Shown in pieces: positions 1-9,172 of a stretch of DNA of 43,326 nt (positions are counted from its first letter, which is position 1; each line of letters begins with the position of its first letter). Below the pieces are notes generated by a model, which saw only the letters and a program-made list of their open reading frames with translations, was not told the DNA's origin and did no database searches. Source of the stretch: a virus; the IMG/VR virus record IMGVR_UViG_3300025030_000202, positions 1 to 43,326 of that record. The stretch is one strand, 5' to 3'. The translations under genes and the position numbers were made by a program.

Positions 1-3000
1 TGACGTTGCTGGGCGTGTAGGTTTGCAGCGTGATACCCTGCCGGGCTATCGGCAGGATGTCGCCAGTGGCAAAACGCGCGCACAACTCTGTAACGCCTCC
101 ACCATCATCCCGTGCAAAAAAGCGCACCGCATTGGTCGCCGCCGCACCCGGGGCCGTGATCTCGATCAACTCGTGGAAATCTCCCCAACGCAGCCGACCC
201 GAGCTGGAATAGATACTGTAATTGGTGGTCGCGCCGCTGATGCTGCCCAATAGTAGGCCATAGGCCGTACTCACCGTGGCGCCCGTGAGCGCAGTCAACC
301 CACCGGCATAGAAGAAACGTAGCGTGCTGATCGCGGTTGTCGTGCTGGCTCCCGACAAACCATGCTCCGTAACCACGCCGTCCAGCGTTTCGATCGTGCC
401 GCCCGCGCCATTGGTCAGGGCGAGGTAGCTATCCAGCCCAATGGCGCGGGTGATAGCCCCGGCGTGCGTTGCGGGCACCAGCACACCACCCAAAAAACCG
501 AATTGCGTGCCCGCTGCTGTAAAACCATTCGCGACGCTGGGTTGTATATAGCCGCCCAGGCCCAACGTCTGATAGCTGTTGTTAGCCGTAAACGTCGGTA
601 TGGTCGAGACGTACAAGCCATATTGGGTCGCGCCTGGATCAGATAACGTATGCCGAACATTCAGGCGGATGGCCGCGGATGGCGTAGTGCCAATCGCCAC
701 CCGTTGATTGGCACTATCCACGGTCATAATGGCCGTGCCGCTGCTGGTTTGTAGTTGCAGCGCCGACGTGCTATCGCTGGCAGGTCTCCAGGCTGGCCCG
801 ATCAGTGTCGTGGAAAATGTCGCCGTGGTGATGGCCGCCAGCGCACCGGCATTCTCCGTGACCGTGCTCCAGGCGCCTGTACCCGCTGCGCCTGAGTTTT
901 TGAGGATTTGATTGGCACTGCCTCCAGTTGGCAGATGGATATAGCCATCCGTCGCAGCATGTGAAATAGTGATCCCCGCCGCCGCCAATACGGACGTGGC
1001 ACCTGAAAGTGCAATAGGTGATGTCGCCGTCAACGTCTGCGCGCCGAGATCATCGACAGTATCAGCATTGAGATTGACGACTTTGGTTGTACTGGCGACG
1101 ATCAACGGTGCAGTGCCCGTTACGACATCCGATTGGAATGTTTGTGCACGTATCTCGAATGAACCAGCATCCCAATTGCCAACTAGGGAAATCGTCCCGT
1201 CGGTAAGTAACGCCGTACCCGTTGCGGGTACAGTCAACGTGAACCCCCCCGTCGCGAGCGTACCCCCTCCAGTAATACTCCCAACAAGTGAACCTTGAAC
1301 AGTCGAATTGCCGTTCACTATCAAGGTGCGCGCGCCATCGCTTTGGAAACCAAGCGAATAGCCACCCGTGCCAGCCGCTACAGTAAGTTTATCGGCAGCA
1401 TACTGCCAAATGACACGCGATACTCCTGTGGAATCTGTGGCATACCAATACATAACTGTGGGCACCACATTGCCGGAAGGCGCGGCACCGACTTTGATCT
1501 CCAAATACGAGCCAGAACGCCAGCCACCATTCTGATAGCCATTCCACGTCCAGTAAGCCAACTGGTCATTGGATACTACCGCAGTTGGTGTCCCTTCCGT
1601 GCCATTAGCCCTTTGCGAGACGAAGGCTGGCCCGTAACTGGCGCTGTAGGTGGTTTGCTGTACGGTGCCATAGGCATCGCTGATAATATCAAGCTTCTTA
1701 GCGGTGATAGTAAAATCACCAGCATCCCAGTTGCCTGTTAGCGCGCGTGTACCCGCAGCCAACAAATAAAGTGTGTGATCATCATCGGTTAGACCCGTCA
1801 GTTTAGCGCCATGATCCAGAGTCGGGATATCGTCACTTACCAGCGCGCGAAATGTAGGAATCGCCGCCGCGCCCGTAGTGGGTCCGGCCCATACGATATT
1901 AGCAGCTTTCGTATCGAGGCCCAAGGCTTGTGTAGAAATACTCAATACGGTATCGGCATTGGCATCCAACGTGACCGCAGTATGCGATGGATAGGTAACC
2001 ACGATCTGTCCGCCGGATTCGCTGCGCGGCACTTGATTGCGACGATTATTGGCGCTGAGTGTGCGAATCGCCTCGACTAACGCCGCACTGTCATCTTTGA
2101 TCGGCTCATCAATGGTAGATACTTCCAGTGCCACCGTCAGCGCGCCATTGCTATCCACACGCTGTATTACCGAGAGTATCCACAAATATTGATTGATACT
2201 AATTACTGGCACATCATCTACTGCGCGATAATAGACCACCTGAATGGCATGGCCGGGATAGATAGGTCGCTCGACCTTGGTAATCTCCAGATCATACGCG
2301 CGCGGCATATCACCTGTTACGCGCGTGGCATCGGTGGCGCTGTGCCGTACCAACCATTCATAGGCGCGATCAAAAATGGTATTCGAGCTGTAGCCCAATA
2401 CGCTTTGTGAGCTATCTGTTGGCACAACATCGGTAAATTCGAGTAGCTTTTCGATGAGCGTGCCCACCGCGGCTGAACGCTCCAGGTAATTGTCAGCTTT
2501 GCTAAGCACATAGCCACTAGGCGGTTGGCGCGTGGTAGTCGCCAGAGTCACGCGGCTATCCCCCACATCACCGCCATAAACATAAACACGCGTGGCGAGA
2601 TCGTAAGCTGCTTGCTGCTCTACAATGTTGGTAATACGTACTAGCTCAGCACGGCTCTCTTGCGCGATCATATCGCCCCCAGATAACGCGCGCACATCCG
2701 CCACGCGCTTATCACGCCCCAGCCACAATACCCGCCTGCCAGCATAACTGCGGATAAAGTTCTCGCCGGTTTGCTCAGCTAAGCGATTGAGTGCTTCCAA
2801 GACGCTTTCGCCAGACAGTTCCATATAGACTTCGCCGCTGATATATTGCGCCATTGTGACATCGCGCACAGCAGCAACGCCCGCGGTATTCATGAAAGTT
2901 ACGCGCAAGGTTACCGTTTCGGGCGGAATGCTGATGCGCTCTTCAACTGCCGTCCATGCGGTTGAAGTGATATTAGTATAGATCGCGCGTGCTAAATAGC

Positions 3001-4219
3001 GTCCTGTGTTAGCATCATAGAAGCCGTAAATGATTTGTGAGGTGGCGTCACTATTGGCGTAAAAACGAAAACGATAATCGGTTGCCGGATCGACGGTGAA
3101 CTCTTGGTACAATTGCGGTGTCTTGCTGACTGCTGCGGTGAATTGTACCGCGAAGCCCGTATCCGTAGTAATGGCCTCGATTTTGTTAGAGACATCGGTA
3201 CCGACATTAGTCCAGCCCGTAAAGGTGTCGGTGGCGCCATCATCCGCAGTGCCGGTAAAGTCAGCAAAATCGCCGTTAGTAACCACATCCGCGCCAACCA
3301 AAATCGGCGCTTGGGTTTGCGTATAACCGTTGACATCATCCAGCGCCCAATTGACCGGCGCCTCATTCATAATGATTTGCAGCGCGTCTTGCGTAGGTTC
3401 AGCATAGCTGACCGCGACATCGGCCAAATCAATATCCAACGTGGTGCCCAATGTATGCATCAAACGCACTTCATACAGCGGCCCGTGATAGAGTCCCTCA
3501 ATACCCCAATTGGGCGGGATGTCGAATTCTATCAAGCCATTTTGGGCTAACCAGATATTTTCATTGACGCCGCCAATGGTTGTATTCTCAGTAATATTGA
3601 GATCGATCCAGGCAAACTCACCAGGGTCAAAGTACTGTAAATGCCAATCCGTGCCCTCGACGACGTTGACCGTACCGCCCAATACGATATGAATGGTGTC
3701 AAAGTGACGGGGAAAGCCAATATACCAGAAATTGCCACTTGCATCTGAGCCATCCGCCCAATTGGTAATCGCGTATGCATTGCTGGTATCACCGATGGCA
3801 TTATCATAGGTTTGTGGCATATCAGCTTCATTGGGCTGATACCAGGATGATTTCCAGGCATGGCGCTGGCGACGATTATAGAGCTTGAGTTCACCTACGC
3901 GGATATTGGCTAGTTCACTAAGCAGATCATCACCGGAAACGCGCAGCATGATTTGTCCTGTGCCGGCCTGCTCGGAGACTTCGACATTTTTGATAATACC
4001 GGCGCCCATTTCAACAACCTGACTATCCATCATGCCATAGGCGCGGATGATACGCAGGTCTTGGATGAGCTCTGATTTAGGGTCCTTGATCGGCATCGTA
4101 AACGAGAACGTGCCCGACGCGTTCATGCGCGTAATATTTTCCCAAGCCGTGACGCTGGTAAGCGGCCCGCCGCCCAAGACGTTGCCGTCACTATCCTCGA
4201 CATTAATCCAATAACGCAT
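1..4219 (-). CDS. Tail tip / host-specificity fibre protein (partial, runs off left edge)
   Basis: The frame is open from the ATG at 4219 to base 1 (about 1,406 codons, no stop reached). It starts MRYWINVEDSDGNVLGGG. The N-terminal part (ending near VEVSEQAGTGQIMLRVSGDD) resembles siphovirus tail proteins of the ReqiPepy6 Gp37-like kind. The later part is low-complexity and fibre-like, with repeats around LTGNWDAGDFTI and LVGNWDAGSFEI, as in receptor-binding fibres. It lies just downstream of the Dit-like gene (2-nt gap), the usual place of the tail-tip/adsorption protein. I sampled the frame at several points and found no stop, but did not translate every codon. All plus-strand ORFs here are shadows of this gene. 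Confidence 0.8.
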   Translation of the reverse strand, partial: MRYWINVEDSDGNVLGGGPLTSVTAWENITRMNASGTFSFTMPIKDPKSELIQDLRIIRAYGMMDSQVVEMGAGIIKNVEVSEQAGTGQIMLRVSGDDLLSELANIRVGELKLYNRRQRHAWKSSWYQPNEADMPQTYDNAIGDTSNAYAITNWADGSDASGNFWYIGFPRHFDTIHIVLGGTVNVVEGTDWHLQYFDPGEFAWIDLNITENTTIGGVNENIWLAQNGLIEFDIPPNWGIEGLYHGPLYEVRLMHTLGTTLDIDLADVAVSYAEPTQDALQIIMNEAPVNWALDDVNGYTQTQAPILVGADVVTNGDFADFTGTADDGATDTFTGWTNVGTDVSNKIEAITTDTGFAVQFTAAVSKTPQLYQEFTVDPATDYRFRFYANSDATSQIIYGFYDANTGRYLARAIYTNITSTAWTAVEERISIPPETVTLRVTFMNTAGVAAVRDVTMAQYISGEVYMELSGESVLEALNRLAEQTGENFIRSYAGRRVLWLGRDKRVADVRALSGGDMIAQESRAELVRITNIVEQQAAYDLATRVYVYGGDVGDSRVTLATTTRQPPSGYVLSKADNYLERSAAVGTLIEKLLEFTDVVPTDSSQSVLGYSSNTIFDRAYEWLVRHSATDATRVTGDMPRAYDLEITKVERPIYPGHAIQVVYYRAVDDVPVISINQYLWILSVIQRVDSNGALTVALEVSTIDEPIKDDSAALVEAIRTLSANNRRNQVPRSESGGQIVVTYPSHTAVTLDANADTVLSISTQALGLDTKAANIVWAGPTTGAAAIPTFRALVSDDIPTLDHGAKLTGLTDDDHTLYLLAAGTRALTGNWDAGDFTITAKKLDIISDAYGTVQQTTYSASYGPAFVSQRANGTEGTPTAVVSNDQLAYWTWNGYQNGGWRSGSYLEIKVGAAPSGNVVPTVMYWYATDSTGVSRVIWQYAADKLTVAAGTGGYSLGFQSDGARTLIVNGNSTVQGSLVGSITGGGTLATGGFTLTVPATGTALLTDGTISLVGNWDAGSFEIRAQTFQSDVVTGTAPLIVASTTKVVNLNADTVDDLGAQTLTATSPIALSGATSVLAAAGITISHAATDGYIHLPTGGSANQILKNSGAAGTGAWSTVTENAGALAAITTATFSTTLIGPAWRPASDSTSALQLQTSSGTAIMTVDSANQRVAIGTTPSAAIRLNVRHTLSDPGATQYGLYVSTIPTFTANNSYQTLGLGGYIQPSVANGFTAAGTQFGFLGGVLVPATHAGAITRAIGLDSYLALTNGAGGTIETLDGVVTEHGLSGASTTTAISTLRFFYAGGLTALTGATVSTAYGLLLGSISGATTNYSIYSSSGRLRWGDFHELIEITAPGAAATNAVRFFARDDGGGVTELCARFATGDILPIARQGITLQTYTPSNV

Positions 4220-4221
4220 GA

Positions 4222-5010
4222 TTATTCCCAGGACTCATAGTAGTTAAATGTAGCCGAACTGGTCGCATCACCGCCGCCAGTAAAATCAATCCGCACATCT
4301 GTGCCATCAGGTTGAATGCGCAGCCAATCGGCAATGGTATGCGTAGAGTCCAGGCTAAAGTTAGCATAATCATCACTGCTGTTATTCTCAACCGTATACG
4401 CGCCGCAATCGATATCTAAGTCAGTATTTTGCGCGACTGTGCCAGTATAAGTAAATGAGCTAATGGTAGACGCGCTGATCGTGATGCCAGTTAGTGCTGA
4501 GCCGGAACCCGGATTGAGCGTAATAATACAATTAGTCACGGGCGCCGTACCGTAATTAGGCAGATTGACCGTCGTCGGCGAGGTGTCCAATGCGCCACTG
4601 ATGCTATAACTGACACCATACCATTTGGTTTCACGCGCAAACTCTATAGTTAGAGGCAGATGAGTGCGATGTGTGATAGCGCGTCTGGCGCTGATGCCAA
4701 TCAGACGTGCATAACACCAATGTACCGAGCCATCATCTAATGTGCGGTAGAGCGTGCCGCGCTTGCCGCGCTCCCCGGCCAATTGATTCATCAATACATT
4801 GATGGTATTAGCGCCACTGGCTACCAGCATTGCGCGCAGCTCTTCGGTCACCGGAAATGATACAGGAGCGCGCTCTGAGCCATAATTATCGTAAGTGTTA
4901 CCATCCATCAAGCGCGCAAACACATCTACTGTATCACCCGTGCCTACCGTCACGTCCATTTGCGCCTGGGGTAGCGTGATGCCATTGAATGATGCGAGAT
5001 AATAAGACAT
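4222..5010 (-). CDS. Distal tail (Dit-like) protein
   Basis: 262 aa, starting MSYYLASFNGITLPQAQMDV. Its position between the tape measure and the tail-tip gene, its length, and a first half ending near HRTHLPLTIEFARETKWYG match siphovirus distal tail proteins, which form the hub ring where the tube meets the tip complex. The C-terminal half (from about residue 140, NYGTAPVTNCIITLNPGSG) is a beta-rich segment like the galectin-type extension of Dit proteins. Seven bases separate it from the tape measure gene. Family assignment rests mainly on gene order. Confidence 0.65.
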   Translation of the reverse strand: MSYYLASFNGITLPQAQMDVTVGTGDTVDVFARLMDGNTYDNYGSERAPVSFPVTEELRAMLVASGANTINVLMNQLAGERGKRGTLYRTLDDGSVHWCYARLIGISARRAITHRTHLPLTIEFARETKWYGVSYSISGALDTSPTTVNLPNYGTAPVTNCIITLNPGSGSALTGITISASTISSFTYTGTVAQNTDLDIDCGAYTVENNSSDDYANFSLDSTHTIADWLRIQPDGTDVRIDFTGGGDATSSATFNYYESWE

Positions 5011-5017
5011 CTGTGAT

Positions 5018-8000
5018 TTAGAGCCCTAGTGCTCTGGCCGCCCGGCGTAGCCCAATCTCAGTGCCATGCGCGATACTGCGCGGGTCACCTTGACTATAGA
5101 TTGTCACATTGATGGGACTGTCATTGGGATAGACACGTGAGCCAGGTGGTAGATTGACTAATTCAGGGCCGCGTTCACCCACCAGCGCCAAACCACCATG
5201 GCTGATACCGCCCAGGGCAAATGCCTCACCACTCACGCGTCCGCCAGCACCCGCACCGGCTTTACTACTACCATTTTTATTTTCAGCAGCGGTAGGTGGC
5301 GTGGGCGGCGCCAAGAGTTTTGCGGCATCCTTGATCATCGACACGAAGAGATCGATGAACTGCTGCTTCTCATTTGCCATGCCGGCAACCAGCGCCGTCA
5401 TAAAGTTACCGCCTGCGGTATTGATAGCCGCGGTGCGCGCGGTAATCGCGGCGGTAATGGCGTCCAGCAGCTTATTGGCCGTTTGCACTTCAATCGATTG
5501 CGCAGCAACACCCGCCGCCGCCGTGCCTGTAGGAGCTAAGGCGCCAATGGCCTTAGTGGCCGCTTGTGGCGTCATGCCATATTGTTTGACCAATTGGTTG
5601 ACGAGCTGCTCTTGTGAAGCTTGCGCCCGATCCAGTGATCTGGCATATGCCACGATTTTATCCAGATCAATAAATTGCATGACATCAGGCGTAAAGTTGC
5701 CCAACTGGAATTGCTTGATGGTTTCTCTGGCATATTCTGGACTGGCTGCCTGCTTAGTAATTTTGCTAAGCAACTCGACCCATTTAGCCGTGTCAACACC
5801 TGGTGTCTGGCCTGCGCCCCAATGCATCGCGATATCTTGCAGGCGATAGAGGTTCTCAAAGGGGCCATTCGCGCCCGGAGCCAGCGGCCCACCCCCGCCT
5901 GCGCCACCGCGCAAATCGCCCAGTGCTATCGAGAACTGTTGAGCCTGGCTTAGAATATCAGCGAATTTAGCTGCGAGTGCGCTGAGCTTATCAGAAGCAT
6001 CGCCCAATGCATCACCGGCCATGATTCCCGCAGCGGCTAAATCATCAGCCGCTTGACTCAATTCAGTCGGTAATTGCAATAATGGATTGAGCGCCGGATC
6101 AGCCGCGGTGCCAAGAATCAGATCCATGCCGCCCAAAGCCGCTCTTGGATTAGCCTTGATGAACTGCATATAATCCATCAGCGTGCGCAAGGGGCCTGCG
6201 ACATCTGCTAATTGTAGTTGTTGCTTCTCGAACTCGTGTTGCAGCTTGATTTCTTGCTGTAATGCCAGATAACTATTACGCATCTCATCAAATTGCTTAG
6301 CAAAGGCATTGCCCGATTTGGCAATATTCTGAATCAATTTTGGTCCGGACTGATTATAAGCTTCAATAGCAGCTAACGCATCGGCTGCCGCAGCAAAATA
6401 ATTGCCCTTGGCAAGATTGACTAAAGCGCTAGCCGTAGAATGCAATGCGCCTGCTAATTCCTTGACCGCGACGATAATATGATTGACAATTTCTACAAAC
6501 GTCTGGCCCCACAATTTTGCCACATCGATAATGAACTTGAATAGCGCGGCAAAGCTTTCCGTCACATGACTTAGCTCAATCATGTTGCTTAGCACGGACT
6601 TGACGACTTCTTGAAATGCCTCGATCAAGTCTACGGTAACGCCCAAGCCACCAATACCCGTCGCGCGTGCCAAGAAATCTTGTTGTCCAAAGCCCGCTTG
6701 ATCCAATTTCTCAAACGCGTTGATAATGCCATGCAATGCCGCGCCGAAGATATTAGCCTGATTTGACAGATCGGTCATACTATCAGCCAGGCCATAAGTG
6801 TTGGTACGCCAGGCCGCAAAGAGCACCAAGATGCCCGCAGCCGCCGTCGCCAGTGCTGCAACTAACGCAATCGGATTGAGTAATACACCAGCCAGGATAC
6901 TGATAGCTGACACTAATTGCCCGATAATCAGCAGCGCTGGACCTAATGCGATAATACCTGCGGCCAATTTCAGGAAAAACTCTTGTTGCTCACGCGGTAG
7001 TTTTTGGAAAGCCGAGATTTGCTTATTGACAGCTTCGAGCAGACGCAGCAATACGGGCAAAACAATAGTGCCGATGGTAATACCCATGGCTTGCGCGTTA
7101 TTCTTGAAGTGCTGAAGTTGCGCCGACCAGGATTTGATCTGTACACTGAAGATTTGATCTACAGAGCCTGCGGCTTTCTTGGTAATCTCTAAGTCGCTGT
7201 TGAACATCTTCATGCCATCAGAGGCCAGCAGGAAAACACCGCGCGCGCCACGAATATCGCGGAAGATTTGCGCCAGAGCATCGGCGCTGCCACCCGTTTT
7301 CTGCCATACTTCTTGCATGGCGCCCGCGAAACCTTTTGCCCTAAACGCCTCTGAACCCAATTCGATACCGAAGCGTTTAGCCGCCGCCGTCGCCGCATCC
7401 GATGGCTTGAGGAAAGTTGTAAAGATACGATTCAACGAAGTGGCGGCTTCGTCAATCGGTAGACCTTTCTTAGTCATAGTGGTCAACGCGGCGGTCAGTT
7501 CAGAAAATGGCACTTTGAGCAAGCCCGCCACACCGATAAAGTCGCCGATCTGCTCATTGAGCTCTTGCAAACGAAAGATACCGATATCTACACCACGTAT
7601 CATAATATCCAGCATCTCACCCGCATTGACCGCGCTCATACCATAGGCGTTCAATATTTTGGTGACAGCCAGCGCGGTATCTTTGGTATCGGCCAGACCT
7701 GCCGTGGCTGCTTTAGTCGATTTGGTTAGGATTTCTTCGGCTTCAGCGCCATAGCGTCCAGAGGATTGAATCTCATAGAAGGCTTCGGCAAGATCGGTAA
7801 CCGGAGCAATAGTTTTGGTAATGTCAGTTGATAGTCCCATCATACGTTGTGACAACGCGTTGATTTCGGCATCCGTTTGCTTGCCAATGGCTTGGATATT
7901 GCGCAGGCTTTTATCGAATTCAACCGCGGCACCCGTAGCCTTAACGATACCGTAAGCTAAGGGAATTGAAAAAGTCGCGGTCATGGCTAGACCCGCCGAA

Positions 8001-8113
8001 GAGATTGCGCGTCCCACCATCGCGATCTTGGCGGCCATACCACTCAGTTGCCCGCTGATATGATCCACCGCGCGGATGTCAATAATTGCAGTAGAAATAC
8101 CGGTTATAGCCAT
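5018..8113 (-). CDS. Tail tape measure protein
   Basis: 1,031 aa, the longest complete gene in the window. It sets tail length and is packed inside the tube. The N-terminal about 330 residues resemble the TP901-type tape measure core (RNIQAIGKQTDAEINALSQRM; TKAATAGLADTKDTALAV). Hydrophobic membrane segments lie at about residues 385-435 (LAAGIIALGPALLIIGQL onward). The C-terminus has the GLALVGERGPELVNLPPGS motif typical of tape measures. It follows the frameshifted tail assembly chaperone pair, the standard siphovirus order. At about 0.15 nm per residue a tail near 150 nm is expected (inference). Confidence 0.93.
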   Translation of the reverse strand: MAITGISTAIIDIRAVDHISGQLSGMAAKIAMVGRAISSAGLAMTATFSIPLAYGIVKATGAAVEFDKSLRNIQAIGKQTDAEINALSQRMMGLSTDITKTIAPVTDLAEAFYEIQSSGRYGAEAEEILTKSTKAATAGLADTKDTALAVTKILNAYGMSAVNAGEMLDIMIRGVDIGIFRLQELNEQIGDFIGVAGLLKVPFSELTAALTTMTKKGLPIDEAATSLNRIFTTFLKPSDAATAAAKRFGIELGSEAFRAKGFAGAMQEVWQKTGGSADALAQIFRDIRGARGVFLLASDGMKMFNSDLEITKKAAGSVDQIFSVQIKSWSAQLQHFKNNAQAMGITIGTIVLPVLLRLLEAVNKQISAFQKLPREQQEFFLKLAAGIIALGPALLIIGQLVSAISILAGVLLNPIALVAALATAAAGILVLFAAWRTNTYGLADSMTDLSNQANIFGAALHGIINAFEKLDQAGFGQQDFLARATGIGGLGVTVDLIEAFQEVVKSVLSNMIELSHVTESFAALFKFIIDVAKLWGQTFVEIVNHIIVAVKELAGALHSTASALVNLAKGNYFAAAADALAAIEAYNQSGPKLIQNIAKSGNAFAKQFDEMRNSYLALQQEIKLQHEFEKQQLQLADVAGPLRTLMDYMQFIKANPRAALGGMDLILGTAADPALNPLLQLPTELSQAADDLAAAGIMAGDALGDASDKLSALAAKFADILSQAQQFSIALGDLRGGAGGGGPLAPGANGPFENLYRLQDIAMHWGAGQTPGVDTAKWVELLSKITKQAASPEYARETIKQFQLGNFTPDVMQFIDLDKIVAYARSLDRAQASQEQLVNQLVKQYGMTPQAATKAIGALAPTGTAAAGVAAQSIEVQTANKLLDAITAAITARTAAINTAGGNFMTALVAGMANEKQQFIDLFVSMIKDAAKLLAPPTPPTAAENKNGSSKAGAGAGGRVSGEAFALGGISHGGLALVGERGPELVNLPPGSRVYPNDSPINVTIYSQGDPRSIAHGTEIGLRRAARALGL

Positions 8114-8138
8114 AGAGCTACTCTAACTTATTTTCGCG

Positions 8139-8182
8139 ACTATTTTCGCGACTATTTTCGCAAGCCTTTTTCTAAAAGGCTT
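8139..8182 (-). repeat. 44-bp intergenic hairpin repeat, copy 1
   Basis: Identical over 44 bp to 8684-8727. On the minus strand it holds a hairpin (AAGCCTTTT, AGA, AAAAGGCTT) followed by tandem GCGAAAATAGTC units. It lies between the chaperone stop and the tape measure start and includes the stop of the frameshift product. It could be an RNA stability or processing element. Confidence 0.8.
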
Positions 8183-8656
8183 TGGGCGTATACTTACGAT
8201 ACAGATTCAACGCCTGCCACATGGTCAGCAGTTCAGATGGCTCAGCATCTAATTCAGATGGCTTGATAGCAAAGGTTTCACAGATCAGCGCCTTGACTAC
8301 TACCAACGGTAGATTACCTCCGGCTTTTACTGCTGACCAAATCGCCGGCTCTAGACTGGGGGGACTTTAGTCATCTCCCCGATCCACGCATTGGCAATTG
8401 CAGTAAGCAGATCGGATGTGACATATTGCGCAATGACATCACATGTGGGCGCAGGCAACAGTTTGCCATCCTCATCGACAAAGTTCCACGCTAATAACAC
8501 TTTAGCAATGCCACCCACAATGCGTTCCAAGTCACCGCTGGTAATCTCAAAGAACACGCCCAACGGCGGATTCATGCGCGCAGTGAAGCGCCAGCCTTCC
8601 CAATCACCCGTCAGCGCAATCTCTTGCGTCTTGACGAGCAGTTTACGCTCAGCCAT
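8172..8656 (-). CDS. Tail assembly chaperone, -1 frameshift fusion (GT-like)
   Basis: A -1 slip at C CCC CCA near the end of the short form continues into an open frame of about 62 codons: SLEPAIWSAVKAGGNLPLV to LYRKYTPKAF, stop at 8172-8174. The arithmetic works: 486 nt are read including the re-read base, giving 161 aa. The extension has no start codon or ribosome site of its own. The reading fills what is otherwise a gap between the short form and the tape measure. Tail chaperones of lambda-like siphoviruses are made this way. The stop lies inside a hairpin repeat. Confidence 0.75.
8351..8656 (-). CDS. Tail assembly chaperone, short form (G-like)
   Basis: 101 aa, MAERKLLVKTQEIALTGDWEG to EMTKVPPV. 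It is the upstream partner of a frameshifting chaperone pair that coats the tape measure while the tail tube polymerises. The evidence is its position between the tail tube and tape measure genes, its small size, and a slippery heptamer three codons before its stop. A Shine-Dalgarno site is not obvious; a repeated hairpin element lies just upstream. Confidence 0.75.
   Translation of the reverse strand: MAERKLLVKTQEIALTGDWEGWRFTARMNPPLGVFFEITSGDLERIVGGIAKVLLAWNFVDEDGKLLPAPTCDVIAQYVTSDLLTAIANAWIGEMTKVPPV
8357..8363 (-). promoter_or_regulatory. Programmed -1 frameshift slippery heptamer C CCC CCA
   Basis: On the minus strand the zero frame reads AAA GTC CCC CCA GTC TAG, so the heptamer fits the X XXY YYZ rule with X=C, Y=C, Z=A. 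Slipping by one base opens the downstream chaperone frame. Confidence 0.75.
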
Positions 8657-8683
8657 GATGTACCCCTATCATACTTTTCCACA

Positions 8684-8727
8684 ACTATTTTCGCGACTAT
8701 TTTCGCAAGCCTTTTTCTAAAAGGCTT
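8684..8727 (-). repeat. 44-bp intergenic hairpin repeat, copy 2
   Basis: Second perfect copy, between the short tail-tube gene and the chaperone gene. A related but diverged hairpin plus GCGAAAAATA lies at about 18778-18823 between two head genes, so the element recurs at gene borders of the structural operon. Confidence 0.8.
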
Positions 8728-8731
8728 GGGC

Positions 8732-9154
8732 TTAGCCAAATGTGCCGCGCGTAATTGAGCCGGAGCGCAATGCAAAGGTTGCCGAACATTGCGCGGCATC
8801 TTCTAACGCAAAGGTCATCTCATAAGAAGTCAGCACCGCGCTGGCGCTATACATGATACAACCTGAACTGGAACCGTTCGGACCGAAGACCCAGCGCGTT
8901 GAAGCGCCCAGAATGCCAAACAACACCGCGTCGGTTTCATTCGCGCCCGTTGTCATAAAACCATCGAACGAGAACTCGCCGTCTTTGATGCCATCCTGTA
9001 AACGCACGCGATAGGTATCGCCAAAACTGGTCACTTCAGGCGCTTCTGTCGAGAGCGTGAGTGTCACATTATTGGCCAAGCTGCCTAAAGCGCGACAAGC
9101 GCCTGTACTGTCATCTACGCCGATACTAGCAAGACGAGCCGGAATTTTAGCCAT
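8732..9154 (-). CDS. Tail tube-like protein, short paralogue
   Basis: 140 aa, starting MAKIPARLASIGVDD. It shares with the preceding gene product the pattern MAKI...TLTLSTEAPEVTSFGDTYRVRLQDGIKDGEFSFDGF and a GILGAS block, so it is a paralogue lacking the C-terminal extension. Tail tube proteins stack as hexameric rings around the tape measure. Which copy is the main tube cannot be decided from sequence. The start follows a GGAG-type site (plus-strand cctcc-like ACTCC just upstream). Confidence 0.7.
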   Translation of the reverse strand: MAKIPARLASIGVDDSTGACRALGSLANNVTLTLSTEAPEVTSFGDTYRVRLQDGIKDGEFSFDGFMTTGANETDAVLFGILGASTRWVFGPNGSSSGCIMYSASAVLTSYEMTFALEDAAQCSATFALRSGSITRGTFG

Positions 9155-9172
9155 AGTTATTACTCCACAAAA

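Noticed and set aside
23-3692. Many plus-strand ORFs of 60-150 codons in 1-4219
   Set aside because: They are shadows of the large open minus-strand tail-tip frame, which has a coherent protein sequence.
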